Origin: Leptolyngbya sp. Heron Island J
GTDB lineage: Bacteria > Cyanobacteriota > Cyanobacteriia > Phormidesmidales > Phormidesmidaceae
Direction of reading: 5' to 3'
Length of the DNA: 64,000 nucleotides
NCBI RefSeq assembly: GCF_000482245.1
Contig: NZ_AWNH01000057.1
Coordinates: 1 to 64,000 of the forward strand
The translations under genes were made by a program, and so were the position numbers. The notes beneath the pieces were generated by a model, which saw only the letters and a list, made by a program, of their open reading frames with translations, ran no database searches and had not been told where the DNA came from. Shown piece by piece: positions 26,932 through 36,116 of this stretch (positions are counted from its first letter, which is position 1; each line of letters begins with the position of its first letter).

Positions 26932-27345
26932 CTATACCTTTTTGCTGGCTAAAACCTTAATCTTAGTAATCAAAGAGCTTTTGAGTTTTTCATAGTCCGT
27001 AGCTGAGCCAGATGTGGGCTTAGGAAAAAAGTCTAGTGCCCCCGCCTGCATCAGGTTAAAAATGTTATCCACATCAGCAGGATGTACCGTATTGCTTACC
27101 ACCAAAATGGGACGGGGAAACTCAGACATGACTTTTTGGGTAAATTCCAGACCATCCATTTTAGGCATCTGTAGGTCGGTACAGATAACGTCTGGCATAG
27201 TTTGGGCAATTACCCTAAGGCCATCTGCGCCATCTTGGGCCGTGCCAACAACATCGACTTCCGGCGACGAATCAATCAGTCGCTGCAGAATTTGTAGAGC
27301 AATAGCAGAATCTTCAACCAGAACAACTTTGATTGGGGTAACCAT
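26932..27345 (-). CDS. CheB-like receiver without methylesterase domain
   Basis: This 137-residue protein is a receiver domain of CheB type: VLVEDSAIALQILQRLI, Asp57 in VICTDLQMPKMDG, PRPILVVSNTV, AGALDFFPKPT. It ends in LITKIKVLASKKV. In the full CheB at 53213-54286 the matching LINKIKVLSGVKV leads on into the linker and catalytic domain, so here the protein stops exactly at the receiver-linker border. No trace of the catalytic domain follows downstream. It starts 2 bp after the hybrid CheA stop and would take phosphate from it. It can act as a CheY-like output or phosphate sink but not demethylate receptors. Confidence 0.9.
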   Translation of the reverse strand: MVTPIKVVLVEDSAIALQILQRLIDSSPEVDVVGTAQDGADGLRVIAQTMPDVICTDLQMPKMDGLEFTQKVMSEFPRPILVVSNTVHPADVDNIFNLMQAGALDFFPKPTSGSATDYEKLKSSLITKIKVLASKKV

Positions 27346-27347
27346 CG

Positions 27348-29714
27348 TTAAATTAAACTCCTAAGGGTATTGAGCAGTAAACTTTGGTCAAAATCACCTT
27401 TAGTGATATAAGCGTTGGCCCCAGCGTCAGCACCACGCTGTTTATCAGCATCTTGAGCCAAGGTTGTAACTAAGATAATCGGTAAATTTTCGTATTTTGT
27501 TTCCTGTCGGATCCGTGTAGTTAGCTCCAAACCGTTGAGATTAGGCATTTCTACATCAGACACAACTGCGTCAAATGAGTCCTCCTGCTGTAATTTACTA
27601 AAACCATCAAGACCGTCTACGGCAGTCGTTACTTGATAGCCAGCTCCTTCCAAGATTCGTCGTACCTGGGTGCGAATCGGAATAGAATCCTCCACTAACA
27701 ATACTCTCGGTTGAGTTACGGTAGGTTCTCGGTCAGTCGATAGGGTATCGATGCCTTGGCCCCGAGCCGACTTGATCAGATCTTGAGGGCTCAATACCAT
27801 ACAGATCTCTCCTGTTCCCAGGATAGTAGCGCCAGCAATATTGCGCACTCGCTTGAGTATCTTACTATGGGGCTTTAATACAATGTCTTGCTGATCTACC
27901 AAAGCATCAACAAACACGCCTAATCGCTCTGAACCGACCTTCAGCACAACGCAGGGGTTAGATTGTTTAGTAGCGTTGATCTGAGGTCGTGTAGCAACAG
28001 ACAGAGGCAAATCTAACAGATCTGTTAACCAAACAACCGATAGGGGATTACCTTGAAACGTGATTGTAGGGCTACCTTCAAGGGCAAAGATATCCTGGGG
28101 AGCAACCCGCATCATTACTTCAACACATTCAACAGGTATTGCATAGGAGGTGTGATTAACTTCAATAATTAAGGCTGATGCTGTCGCTAAACTTGTATTG
28201 AGGATAAATCGGAACATACAGCCTTGACCGGGGTTAGACTGTACTTGAATTGATCCCTTCAGCCGTTCAACGTTGACTCGAACAACATCTAAACCTACCC
28301 CTCGACCAGAAATTTCAGTCACGGTTGTACGGGTGGAAAAGCCAGGGACAAAGATCAGGTTTTGAAGTTGTTCAGTACTCATCTGATCCAATTCAGCTTT
28401 GTTATACAGTCCCCGACGCAGAGCTGTTTGTTTAATACTCGCTAAGCTAAGTCCACGACCATCATCGACCACGTCAATCTCAATATGGCTACCCTGCTGA
28501 CGAGCCTTGAGCCAGATTGTGCCCATAGAGACCTTATCCATGGCAATACGCTCGCTCGGAGCCTCAATCCCGTGATCAATGGCGTTACGGATCAGATGAG
28601 TCAGCGGTGCTTTCATCTCTTCTAAAATCCGTTTATCTGCCTGGATATCGCCCCCCTCAATCACTAGATTAACGCTTTTTCTGCGATCTTTTGCCAGATC
28701 GCGCACCATTCGGGGAAACAGATTAAACATACTGGACAAAGGGAGCTGACGCAGCCTGAGAATACCTGATTCCAGGTTATTGGAGAGAGTCTCTAACCGA
28801 GCGGAGTCTTCATAAGCTTTTGTCCGCAGCTGTTTCAATAAACCACCCAGCTGATCTAGGCGATCTTCAGTAAGCTGTTGAACTGTTTGTAGCGGTGCCA
28901 GAACGCCAGCCTCAAGCTGGAGATCTTGATTATCAAAGGTCAGACGATTGATAAAACTATCACGAACCCAGCTTTCCCAAAAAAGAAGGGCTTTGTCAAT
29001 ATCATCCATCCGACGGGTGATACGCCGTTTAGTTACAGATAGTTCTCCTGCTTGTATCATCAGGGCATCTAGCTTTAGCGACTCAACCCTAACTGTATCA
29101 ATGTGATAGGCTTCACTAACGCTATCATCTGTCGCTACCGTCTCAGAAACCGTACTTTTTAGAGTGACAGCGTCTGGGGTTGACTGATTGATTGCCTCTA
29201 GTTCTAACTCTTCTGATGCAGGCAAAGTCAGTATCGGATCAGTTTTGTTGTCGGTATAGAAGTCGTCTTTGTCAGCTTCCAACAAATCCTGACTCTCATC
29301 TGGCTCTATAGCTTCAGAAACAGGTGTAGACACGTCGCCAGCGTTCATCAGCTGAGCCAGCACGTGGAATACACTCACGTTTGCGGGCTCACCTGTGACG
29401 GCTTCATGGGCTATTTTACGAATCGAGTCTAACCCCTGGTAAAGGCAATCGCAGAAAGCTGAGGTTAAGTGACGCTCACCTTGTTCTACACTGCTCAACA
29501 GCTCTTCTAACTGGTGGGTCAGGGTCTCTGCATCCTCTACTCCCAGCATACGAGAGTCTCCTTTTAGGGAGTGGGTTGCTCGCAGTAGTTCTTTGAGTTT
29601 GGTAGAGTCCTCTGGATGTTTCTCTAAGTAAAGAAAACCCGCTTCTAACTTGTCTAAATGGTCCTTGCTGGCGTCTCGATAGAGCGCACGCAGCTCTTCA
29701 TCTTCGATGTACAT
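27348..29714 (-). CDS. cheA: Hybrid chemotaxis kinase CheA with C-terminal receiver (cluster A)
   Basis: Domain order in 788 residues: one Hpt domain with phospho-His48 (ATHSLKGDS), an acidic linker of about 100 residues, dimerisation helices (SLKLDALMIQAGELSVTKRR), the HATPase (LTHLIRNAIDHGIEAP, VVDDGRGLSLASIK, GRGVGLDVVRVNVERLKG), a CheW-like adaptor domain, and a receiver (VLLVEDSIPIRTQVRRILEG, VVSDVEMPNLNGLEL, NAYITKGDF). No separate P2 domain is evident. It phosphorylates its own receiver and the CheB-like receiver encoded next. Hybrid CheAs of this build act with type IV pili in cyanobacteria (PixL/PilL/HmpE group). It lies 20 bp after the MCP gene in one operon. Confidence 0.93.
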   Translation of the reverse strand: MYIEDEELRALYRDASKDHLDKLEAGFLYLEKHPEDSTKLKELLRATHSLKGDSRMLGVEDAETLTHQLEELLSSVEQGERHLTSAFCDCLYQGLDSIRKIAHEAVTGEPANVSVFHVLAQLMNAGDVSTPVSEAIEPDESQDLLEADKDDFYTDNKTDPILTLPASEELELEAINQSTPDAVTLKSTVSETVATDDSVSEAYHIDTVRVESLKLDALMIQAGELSVTKRRITRRMDDIDKALLFWESWVRDSFINRLTFDNQDLQLEAGVLAPLQTVQQLTEDRLDQLGGLLKQLRTKAYEDSARLETLSNNLESGILRLRQLPLSSMFNLFPRMVRDLAKDRRKSVNLVIEGGDIQADKRILEEMKAPLTHLIRNAIDHGIEAPSERIAMDKVSMGTIWLKARQQGSHIEIDVVDDGRGLSLASIKQTALRRGLYNKAELDQMSTEQLQNLIFVPGFSTRTTVTEISGRGVGLDVVRVNVERLKGSIQVQSNPGQGCMFRFILNTSLATASALIIEVNHTSYAIPVECVEVMMRVAPQDIFALEGSPTITFQGNPLSVVWLTDLLDLPLSVATRPQINATKQSNPCVVLKVGSERLGVFVDALVDQQDIVLKPHSKILKRVRNIAGATILGTGEICMVLSPQDLIKSARGQGIDTLSTDREPTVTQPRVLLVEDSIPIRTQVRRILEGAGYQVTTAVDGLDGFSKLQQEDSFDAVVSDVEMPNLNGLELTTRIRQETKYENLPIILVTTLAQDADKQRGADAGANAYITKGDFDQSLLLNTLRSLI

Positions 29715-29734
29715 GGCGTCATTGGAGAAAAGGG

Positions 29735-31093
29735 TTACACAGCAACTTGTAATTCTTCTGCGATGGTCTTGAGTTCTTCGGTGGAATTTTGAACCTGATT
29801 TACAGCGGTTACTGTTTCTTTCGCACCCAGGTTAATTGCGTTCATGGCAGATACGGCCTGCTGTACACCCACCGCCTGTTGTTTAGCAGTTTGAGCAATC
29901 TCTTGGGTGTTGGAATACACCTCGTTAATGGCCGCAGCAATCTGCTTAAACACATTGGCTGTACTTTTAGCAACTTCAATCCCTGCTTTTGCGGTTTTGT
30001 TGCCTTCATCGGTTACCATCACCGTGCTGTTAATTGAAGATTGAATCGCTTCAACCAAGATATTAATCTTGCCGGCTGAGTCGCGACTTTGGTCGGCTAA
30101 TTTACGAATCTCACCGGCTACCACAGCGAAACCTTTGCCCTGCTCACCTGCCCGTGCTGCTTCTACCGCTGCGTTTAGGGCTAACATGTTGGTTTGATCG
30201 GCTACGTCGGCCACCAGACTGGAAATTGTTGAAATTTGGTCGGTTTGCTCACTTAGCTGCATAATTTGCTCTGCGATCGCACTCACCTTGTCCTGCAGAT
30301 CTTCAATTCCCAGCACCGTGTTTTCCACCGCTTGACTACCTGTCTCAGATAAATCTAGAGCCTCACGGGCACCCGTAGCAGAGGAATTAGCCTTTTGAGC
30401 CGCCTGTAGCGAGGATGTTCCTAGCTGTTCAATGGTCGATGTAGTCACATGCACAGACGCTGTCTGGTCAGCAACCAGACGCTCCTGGGCTTCAACCGTC
30501 GCTGCAATGTCCGAAGAACTATCAGCCACCGTCGTGACTGATTGCTGAAGCACCTTAGAAACGCGATAAATACTCCAGAGAATAAAACCTAATATGGCTA
30601 AGTCCACGGCTAAAAATGCCCATAGAATGAGACCTACTTCTTTAATATGAGCTGTGGTAAAGTTTTCGGCTGCAAACACAGCTTCATTAGTCAATTCAAA
30701 GAACGCTTCACTATCTTCGAGCAGTTTTGTTTTTAGATTGGGATTTTGACGGTACTGGACAATCGTTGTTTTAAGCTGTTGCCAGGCACTCTCGACCTCT
30801 TGAATCCTAGCTAGATAGGTTGGATCAGTAGCTTTAGGTAGATCTAAAGATTTGTCTCCATTGATCAAACCATTCATCAATTGGTCCAGGTTTTGAATCA
30901 AGTCATCACTGGGTTGTCCATTGGTTTCTAACTTGACTAGTCGTTGAGTAGCCCCTCGCACAATACCAGATTTGTTCACAACACTTCCGTCTAATGCACC
31001 CTCTTGTGTACGGACGTTTTCAAACACGGTAACGCCTATAGTCAAACAAGCTAGTCCAACAATGGTGATTTTTAACTGATCAGTAATTTTCAT
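29735..31093 (-). CDS. Methyl-accepting chemotaxis protein, PilJ-type sensor (cluster A)
   Basis: Two membrane spans (about 8-25 and 150-172) enclose a small periplasmic four-helix domain whose NKSGIVRGATQRLVKLE motif is that of PilJ/nitrate-sensor-type domains. There is no obvious HAMP; the second span leads directly into a long coiled-coil signalling region with the tip [20 protein letters not shown] and [20 protein letters not shown]. The tip binds CheA and CheW. At 452 residues it is short for an MCP. Cluster A has no CheR of its own, so whether its Glu/Gln sites are methylated depends on the cluster-B enzyme. The ligand is unknown. Confidence 0.92.
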   Translation of the reverse strand: MKITDQLKITIVGLACLTIGVTVFENVRTQEGALDGSVVNKSGIVRGATQRLVKLETNGQPSDDLIQNLDQLMNGLINGDKSLDLPKATDPTYLARIQEVESAWQQLKTTIVQYRQNPNLKTKLLEDSEAFFELTNEAVFAAENFTTAHIKEVGLILWAFLAVDLAILGFILWSIYRVSKVLQQSVTTVADSSSDIAATVEAQERLVADQTASVHVTTSTIEQLGTSSLQAAQKANSSATGAREALDLSETGSQAVENTVLGIEDLQDKVSAIAEQIMQLSEQTDQISTISSLVADVADQTNMLALNAAVEAARAGEQGKGFAVVAGEIRKLADQSRDSAGKINILVEAIQSSINSTVMVTDEGNKTAKAGIEVAKSTANVFKQIAAAINEVYSNTQEIAQTAKQQAVGVQQAVSAMNAINLGAKETVTAVNQVQNSTEELKTIAEELQVAV

Positions 31094-31159
31094 GCGATCA
31101 CTCCTAGAGTATAATCTGGATTTTTTTTAGCAAACGTTAATGGCAAGGGATGTCATGAT

Positions 31160-32248
31160 TTACATCGCCTGATTGACAACCAAACCACCTTGAGAGAGAA
31201 GTTTTGACAAATCAAGAATACTTAAGGTGTTTTGGGCATAGCGGGTTGCCCCTTGAAAAAATGCCTGGCAACGATTTGAGACTACTGTGGGCATAGCGGT
31301 AATCTCAGAGGGGGACAAATAAATCACATCTAAAACCTGATCAACGGTGATCCCCGCAACAATGTCATCAACTTCAATGACAACAGCCTTGGAAGAAACA
31401 TACTCAGGTTGGAAAAGATTTAGCTCCTCACGAATATCAATTAGGGTCATCACTTCTCCTCGCAGGTTCATATTGCCCACAATGTGTGACGGACAACAGG
31501 GAATTGACATCACATGGCGAGTATTAATAAATTCTCGTACACGGTGTAGATCTACACCAAAATATTCCCCTCCTAGACCGATTACCGCCAGGGGCATCAA
31601 GCTACTAATATCAGAAGTCTCTAAAGACTGTCTCACATCGATTGCTCGTTGTCGAAAGACCTGCTGCTCTTCTGGTGTACTATGAGGGCAATAAAGGGAG
31701 AAAAAGTTAGTGAGAACCGGAATCTCCTGAGCTTCTAAAACTCGCTCACTAGGATAGGCATCATCATCGCTGTCTGATGTGTTGAGTTTTGCTTCCCAGG
31801 TCATCATTGCCACGTCGTCAGTTTGACGAATCAATGCCTCAGGGTTTAACAAAATAATGATCTCATCGTCTAGCTTAGCGACGTTTGCTGCAAATGCTGC
31901 TTGATAATGATCTCTAAATTCATAACTAGGTGCGGCTTCAATACTGGAAATGTGAAAAGACCGCACATTATCCACCTGGTTGACCACCATACCCACCTGC
32001 AGCCCCTGCCACTCTATAACAATGACGCTATCACTCAGCTGACAGCCTGGCATGTCCTGTCCTAATCGTTTGGCAAGGTGCATAATCGGCAGAATCTTGC
32101 CTCGAAAATTCAGAATACCGATAATATCGCCTGGTGCATCGGCAATGGGAGTTACCTCAGGTAGCTGAAAAACCTCTCGTACTTGAGTTGTGGCAAGTCC
32201 ATAGTGTAAACCATTAAGTTCAAAGGTTAGGTAAGCTTGGGTTTCCAT
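31160..32248 (-). CDS. cheW: Double CheW-domain coupling protein (cluster A)
   Basis: Two CheW domains in 362 residues. The first (about 1-150) reads YLTFELNGLHYGLATTQVRE and GDIIGILNFRGKILPIMHLA; the second (about 205-362) has YFGVDLHRVREFINTR, IPCCPSHIVGNMNLRGEVMT and VVIEVDDIVAGITVDQVLDV. Between them is a short STPEEQQVFRQRAIDVRQSL segment shared with the equal-length cluster-B paralogue. CheW bridges receptors and CheA; two domains in one chain may link neighbouring array units. It lies 66 bp before the MCP gene. Confidence 0.92.
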   Translation of the reverse strand: METQAYLTFELNGLHYGLATTQVREVFQLPEVTPIADAPGDIIGILNFRGKILPIMHLAKRLGQDMPGCQLSDSVIVIEWQGLQVGMVVNQVDNVRSFHISSIEAAPSYEFRDHYQAAFAANVAKLDDEIIILLNPEALIRQTDDVAMMTWEAKLNTSDSDDDAYPSERVLEAQEIPVLTNFFSLYCPHSTPEEQQVFRQRAIDVRQSLETSDISSLMPLAVIGLGGEYFGVDLHRVREFINTRHVMSIPCCPSHIVGNMNLRGEVMTLIDIREELNLFQPEYVSSKAVVIEVDDIVAGITVDQVLDVIYLSPSEITAMPTVVSNRCQAFFQGATRYAQNTLSILDLSKLLSQGGLVVNQAM

Positions 32249-32295
32249 AGTGGGTGTTCTAGTTGTAAATCTTCTATGACATCACTACGACATGA

Positions 32296-33477
32296 CTACG
32301 ACATCACTGTGTCGGGTATATATCTGTTGAGTACTTCCATGAGCTTTTGACGATCGATGGGTTTTGTTAAATAGTGGGTTGAACCGGCCATTTGACCTTT
32401 AATTTTGTTGAACATACCGTCTTTGGCTGTCAACATAATTACCGGTAGCTCCCTAAATTTATTAATCTTACGAATGGTTCGACAAAGTTCCAGACCATCA
32501 ATATCTGGCATGGTTACATCTAAAAGCAACAAGTCGATGTTTTCTCGATTTAATAAGTTAAGGGCATCCATGGCATTGTCAGCCAATAGGAGATTGTAGC
32601 GATCATCAACAATCCGTTTAATCATTGTTTGTACGACAGGACTATCATCAACGCTGAGAATAGTCCGTACCTGTTGACGAGCCGGAGCGGCAACAGGTTT
32701 AGATGGCATAGTGATTGGGGAACTCAAATTAATAGGTGTATCCTGCTTTTTATCTGGCCTGAAGGTCAGCCAGCCCATCTGCACATAATGCGCATAGCTG
32801 TGAGCTAACTCCAGGGGATCTCTGCCAATTCCATCGGCGATCTCTCCGAGGGTGCGCTGACCATCTATCCATTGGTGTAAATGTTGTTGCACCCAGGGAT
32901 CGCTGATGGTTTGTTGTGCGGCAGAGATGCGATGGGGAATTGAATTTCTGGATGCGATCGCAGGCAATAACCCAGCCCACCCCCGTCGTCGTTGGGCAAG
33001 ATCGTCCTCTAGCTGTTGCCACCTAAAACCATGGTTATCCTCTCCATAGGTAAGATCTACCATCACCGAGGAATTGCATTTGAGCTGTCCAGCATAGGGT
33101 AAGATTTCTTCCAGAGTCAGAACAATCTGATTGCGAATAAATGACTCAACATCCTGCCATTTAAACAACTCAAGGCGAATAAAGAGGTCTAAATACTGAC
33201 GAATAGAAGATTGATCCGCAACTTTTCTACTGGCCAGCTGTAATGCTGCATCCATAATTTGCAATTTAAATTTCTTTCCTAATTTTTGAGATAGCTCATA
33301 GGGTTCTGGTAAATATAGACCCGCATAGGTCAGCTCACCCTTAAAAAAACTAAGAACTCTAGGACGCCGAAGTTTTGGCTCACTAACCTGCACCTCAACA
33401 TAAGCAACCCCAGAAAAACCATCATGCTGCAGCTTTAAGAGCACACTGCCCAATTGATTGGCGTTAAACTGAAGCAT
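32296..33477 (-). CDS. PatA-type response regulator (cluster A)
   Basis: The N-terminal part (about 1-150, NANQLGSVLLKLQHDGFSGV, VLSFFKGELTYAGLYLPEP) is the PATAN/DUF4388-type domain of cyanobacterial PatA, PixG and HmpA proteins. A helical middle follows, and a receiver ends the 393 residues (ILSVDDSPVVQTMIKRIV, LLLLDVTMPDIDGLEL, HYLTKPIDRQKL). The ATG at 33477 is preferred because GGGAGG is six bases upstream; earlier TTG and ATG codons overlap that site. PATAN regulators couple chemosensory phosphorelays to type IV pilus motility and polarity. It opens cluster A, as PixG opens pix operons. Confidence 0.9.
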   Translation of the reverse strand: MLQFNANQLGSVLLKLQHDGFSGVAYVEVQVSEPKLRRPRVLSFFKGELTYAGLYLPEPYELSQKLGKKFKLQIMDAALQLASRKVADQSSIRQYLDLFIRLELFKWQDVESFIRNQIVLTLEEILPYAGQLKCNSSVMVDLTYGEDNHGFRWQQLEDDLAQRRRGWAGLLPAIASRNSIPHRISAAQQTISDPWVQQHLHQWIDGQRTLGEIADGIGRDPLELAHSYAHYVQMGWLTFRPDKKQDTPINLSSPITMPSKPVAAPARQQVRTILSVDDSPVVQTMIKRIVDDRYNLLLADNAMDALNLLNRENIDLLLLDVTMPDIDGLELCRTIRKINKFRELPVIMLTAKDGMFNKIKGQMAGSTHYLTKPIDRQKLMEVLNRYIPDTVMS

Positions 33478-33941
33478 TAACATCCTCCCCAAGAGAATTT
33501 AGAAGATCGTAAAAAGAGTTTGCACAGACCAAACTGACACCAACAATTGGCTTAAGGATCTGCAGCTAAATAATGTACCCGATCAATCCGGTTTCGACTT
33601 CGCTCAACCTACCAGCTTTGAGAGTTGAGCGAAGCCGAAACTCGCTCTACGGGCATTGCATCTTCGAACCAGTCCCTTAATTGAGCCTTCTTTAAAGAGA
33701 ATCAAATATCAACTCAACTTGTTGTTACTAATTCACTAACAACACAATTAAGACGTAAATTTCATCGTTGCTGATTTAGCAGATGACTTGGGCGGACCAT
33801 GGGGCTTAGTCTCTACCTATTCAAGATCAATGAATGCTGACGATTAGCAGCGCCTCAATTCTTAATCTCATTGTTGATTTGATATGGTTAAAGTGCCCAT
33901 CTAATCAAAAGACGAACATAGAGGCTCGGTGGTTAGGCAGC
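33478..33941. other. Intergenic region upstream of cluster A, with hairpin repeat
   Basis: The 464-bp divergent gap holds the promoter of cluster A. GTTTCGACTTCGCTCAAC (33591-33608) and GTTGAGCGAAGCCGAAAC (33624-33641) form an 18-bp stem with one G-U pair. This is a REP-like hairpin of the TTCGACTTCGCTCAA kind. No gene is seen. Confidence 0.65.
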
Positions 33942-34841
33942 ATGAAGATTTTTTACTACAGACGGCGGGATGCTCAGCCTAACTTCGGCGATGAGTTAAA
34001 TACCTGGCTATGGCCCCAACTGCGACCAGACTTCTTTGATGATGAGGAGTTTACCCAGTTTATTGGTACAGGAACCTTACTGAATCACCGCCTAGCTGAA
34101 CGAACAGCTACAGCTAAACGGCTGATTATCTTTAGCAGCGGTGCTGGGTATGAACAACCGCTGTCAACGATCCCTGCACACTGGCACATTGTCTGTGTCA
34201 GGGGGCCTCTATCGGCTAGCCGTTTGCGGCTTCCCCGTGAAAAAGCAATTACTGATGGCGGTATCTTAGTGCGTCGCTGCTTTACTCCTGCCAGTAACAA
34301 GACTGTCTCCTATGGGTTTATGCCCCATATTCACCATGCCAATTTTGCTGGTGTTACCTGGAAGCGACTGTGTGAAGAAATCGGGATTGGTTACATTGAT
34401 CCGCGTTGGCCCATAGAGCAGGTGTTGGGAGCTATCGGTCGTACAGAAGTTTTACTCGCTGAAGCAATGCATGGAGCCATTGTAGCCGACGCCCTCAGAA
34501 CCGCCTGGATTCCCGTCGTCACCAGTCCGAGAATTTTAAGTTTTAAGTGGCAAGACTGGTGTGCTTCTATCAATGTGCCCTATCGTCCCTGGAGATTGTT
34601 GCCACTATCAGATTATCCAACCTATGTCAGGGGATTACGCTCGTCGTTGCAGGCAGGATGGCTGCGGACTAAATGGGGACAGCAAACATTAAGCCATCAG
34701 CCAATGAAGTTTCTTCACCCATCTACCGCAGATAGTCTTAAGGGGCTAATCACTCAAGGCCGACCTGTTTTAAGTACAGACGCTACTCTAGAAAGATTAA
34801 CCACACAGTTAGAATCAAGATTAAGTTCCATCAAGAAATAG
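33942..34841 (+). CDS. Polysaccharide pyruvyltransferase-family protein
   Basis: Starting at the ATG at 33942 the 299 residues begin MKIFYYRRRDAQPNFGDELN, the family's N-terminal signature (NxGDE). Later GTGTLLNHRL, IIFSSGAGYEQP, VCVRGPLSASRLRL, ITDGGILVR and LAEAMHGAIVADALR are typical of PF04230. These enzymes add pyruvate ketals to sugars of exopolysaccharide or S-layer glycans. The longer frame from 33834 is rejected because the extra residues are unlike the family. It is divergent from cluster A and may belong to the same surface-polysaccharide theme as the 25014 gene. Confidence 0.88.
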   Translation: MKIFYYRRRDAQPNFGDELNTWLWPQLRPDFFDDEEFTQFIGTGTLLNHRLAERTATAKRLIIFSSGAGYEQPLSTIPAHWHIVCVRGPLSASRLRLPREKAITDGGILVRRCFTPASNKTVSYGFMPHIHHANFAGVTWKRLCEEIGIGYIDPRWPIEQVLGAIGRTEVLLAEAMHGAIVADALRTAWIPVVTSPRILSFKWQDWCASINVPYRPWRLLPLSDYPTYVRGLRSSLQAGWLRTKWGQQTLSHQPMKFLHPSTADSLKGLITQGRPVLSTDATLERLTTQLESRLSSIKK

Positions 34842-34942
34842 CTAGTTTGGTGAGGGGGGATACAATTTAGGGATTTTTAAGGGGTTTACCCGTACGATTC
34901 GTTCTCCTTTAGCTAGACTGAGAGCAATATTAGGTTCTATAC

Positions 34943-35033
34943 GCCGTTGCTGATTTAGAGCATGAGCTGATCTGAAAGCAGGGCAATTAGCCCAGACTTT
35001 TCAGATGAAACTATAGTTCGGATCAGTAACGGC
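34943..35033. repeat. Dispersed ~90-bp imperfect palindrome, copy 2
   Basis: Arms GCCGTTGCTGAT (34943-34954) and ATCAGTAACGGC (35022-35033) pair with one mismatch. The inner part matches the copy at 23411-23503 almost base for base (TCTGAAAGCAGGGCAATTAG, then CCCAGACTTTTCAGATGAAA). The sequence folds as CTGAAAG/CTTTTCAG around GGC-AATTA-GCC. It ends 10 bp before the PEP-CTERM gene start, so it may form part of that leader. Confidence 0.8.
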
Positions 35034-35042
35034 ATCTACTTT

Positions 35043-35861
35043 ATGTTGCTCATCATGTTTTCTCAGGCTGTGGGATCTAGATGGAGGCTGTCTGTTCCCT
35101 GGATAATTGCGTTAGGGCTGTTAGCAACACCAGCTCAAGCGGCCAGTCTTGTTTTAGAGAGTTTGGAGTTTAGTGAAGTTTCAGGTGATTTCACGATTAC
35201 AGGCGGTCAAACAACTCAGGATGCCCTCAGAATTTTTCAAGATGTGACTGGCCCAAATATAGACTTGTTTATGTCAATTGAGGGATTGCGGCGTGAACGC
35301 TTACTGGGGTTTCGATTAGAATCTGTAGTCACTAACCGCACTGATACGCCTTGGGTTTTCTTTGATCATGAGCTGCAAGAACAATTGGGAGTACCGAGTC
35401 CTGAGGAAGACGGTTTATCCTTTGCTCAAGGGTTTGCATTTGCTAGACCGACTTCAGACCAGTTTTCAACAGTTGACGAAGTAACAGATATCCGAGATTT
35501 TGTGAATTTCACTGGAGGTGTGATTAATCCAAATCAAACGGTGACCTTTCGGTATCTTATCCTTGATAACAGCCCAAACGATTTATTTTTTCTCAGACAG
35601 CGTCCTAATTTTGCCCCTGGTGGCGTGGGAGTCGTGGCACCACCACCACCACCTCAAGTCCCTGCCGCACCTGCTCCACCATCGACGCCGCCATCACCGA
35701 CTGCACCACCGATTGTAGAAGCTCCGGTAACCCCACCACCGCCGCCACCGGAGGTGATTTCCGAACAACCGTTGCCAGCGGTGAAAGTGCCAGAACCAGG
35801 CGTCTCTATTGGTCTACTGAGCCTAATGGGAATGGCCTGGCTACGGCGGCGAGATCACTAA
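35043..35861 (+). CDS. PEP-CTERM sorted exported protein
   Basis: A signal peptide (RWRLSVPWIIALGLLATPAQA) is followed by a beta-rich domain of about 175 residues (SLVLESLEFSEVSGDFTITG, NQTVTFRYLILDN), a long proline-rich linker (PPPPPQVPAAPAPPSTPPSP and onward), and the C-terminal sorting signal VPEPGVSIGLLSLMGMAWLRRR: a PEP motif, a membrane span and basic residues. PEP-CTERM proteins are exported, then cut by an exosortase, in bacteria that make exopolysaccharide. No exosortase gene is in the window. The start may be the first ATG (35043) or the ATG at 35055. Function of the core domain unknown. Confidence 0.85.
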   Translation: MLLIMFSQAVGSRWRLSVPWIIALGLLATPAQAASLVLESLEFSEVSGDFTITGGQTTQDALRIFQDVTGPNIDLFMSIEGLRRERLLGFRLESVVTNRTDTPWVFFDHELQEQLGVPSPEEDGLSFAQGFAFARPTSDQFSTVDEVTDIRDFVNFTGGVINPNQTVTFRYLILDNSPNDLFFLRQRPNFAPGGVGVVAPPPPPQVPAAPAPPSTPPSPTAPPIVEAPVTPPPPPPEVISEQPLPAVKVPEPGVSIGLLSLMGMAWLRRRDH

Positions 35862-36116
35862 GGAATGAGGATTCAATTAGATCCTATCTTTTGCCCTACA
35901 GGCGTCCCATAGAACGCCTCAGCAGACAACATTTTTGGATCTGATAAAATCCTGATCCCTAAACAGCATGGTATATTTTTCCATGATTGTTGGCAGTTTG
36001 TCATGATTTTGGGTAATTCACCTCAGCTTGCTATCATCTGGGTGCATATTGTTTGAGTAAATATTGTTTATTCTCCCTGAGAACACTCATCAGCCCCTAA
36101 TGACTAAGGTGAATAC

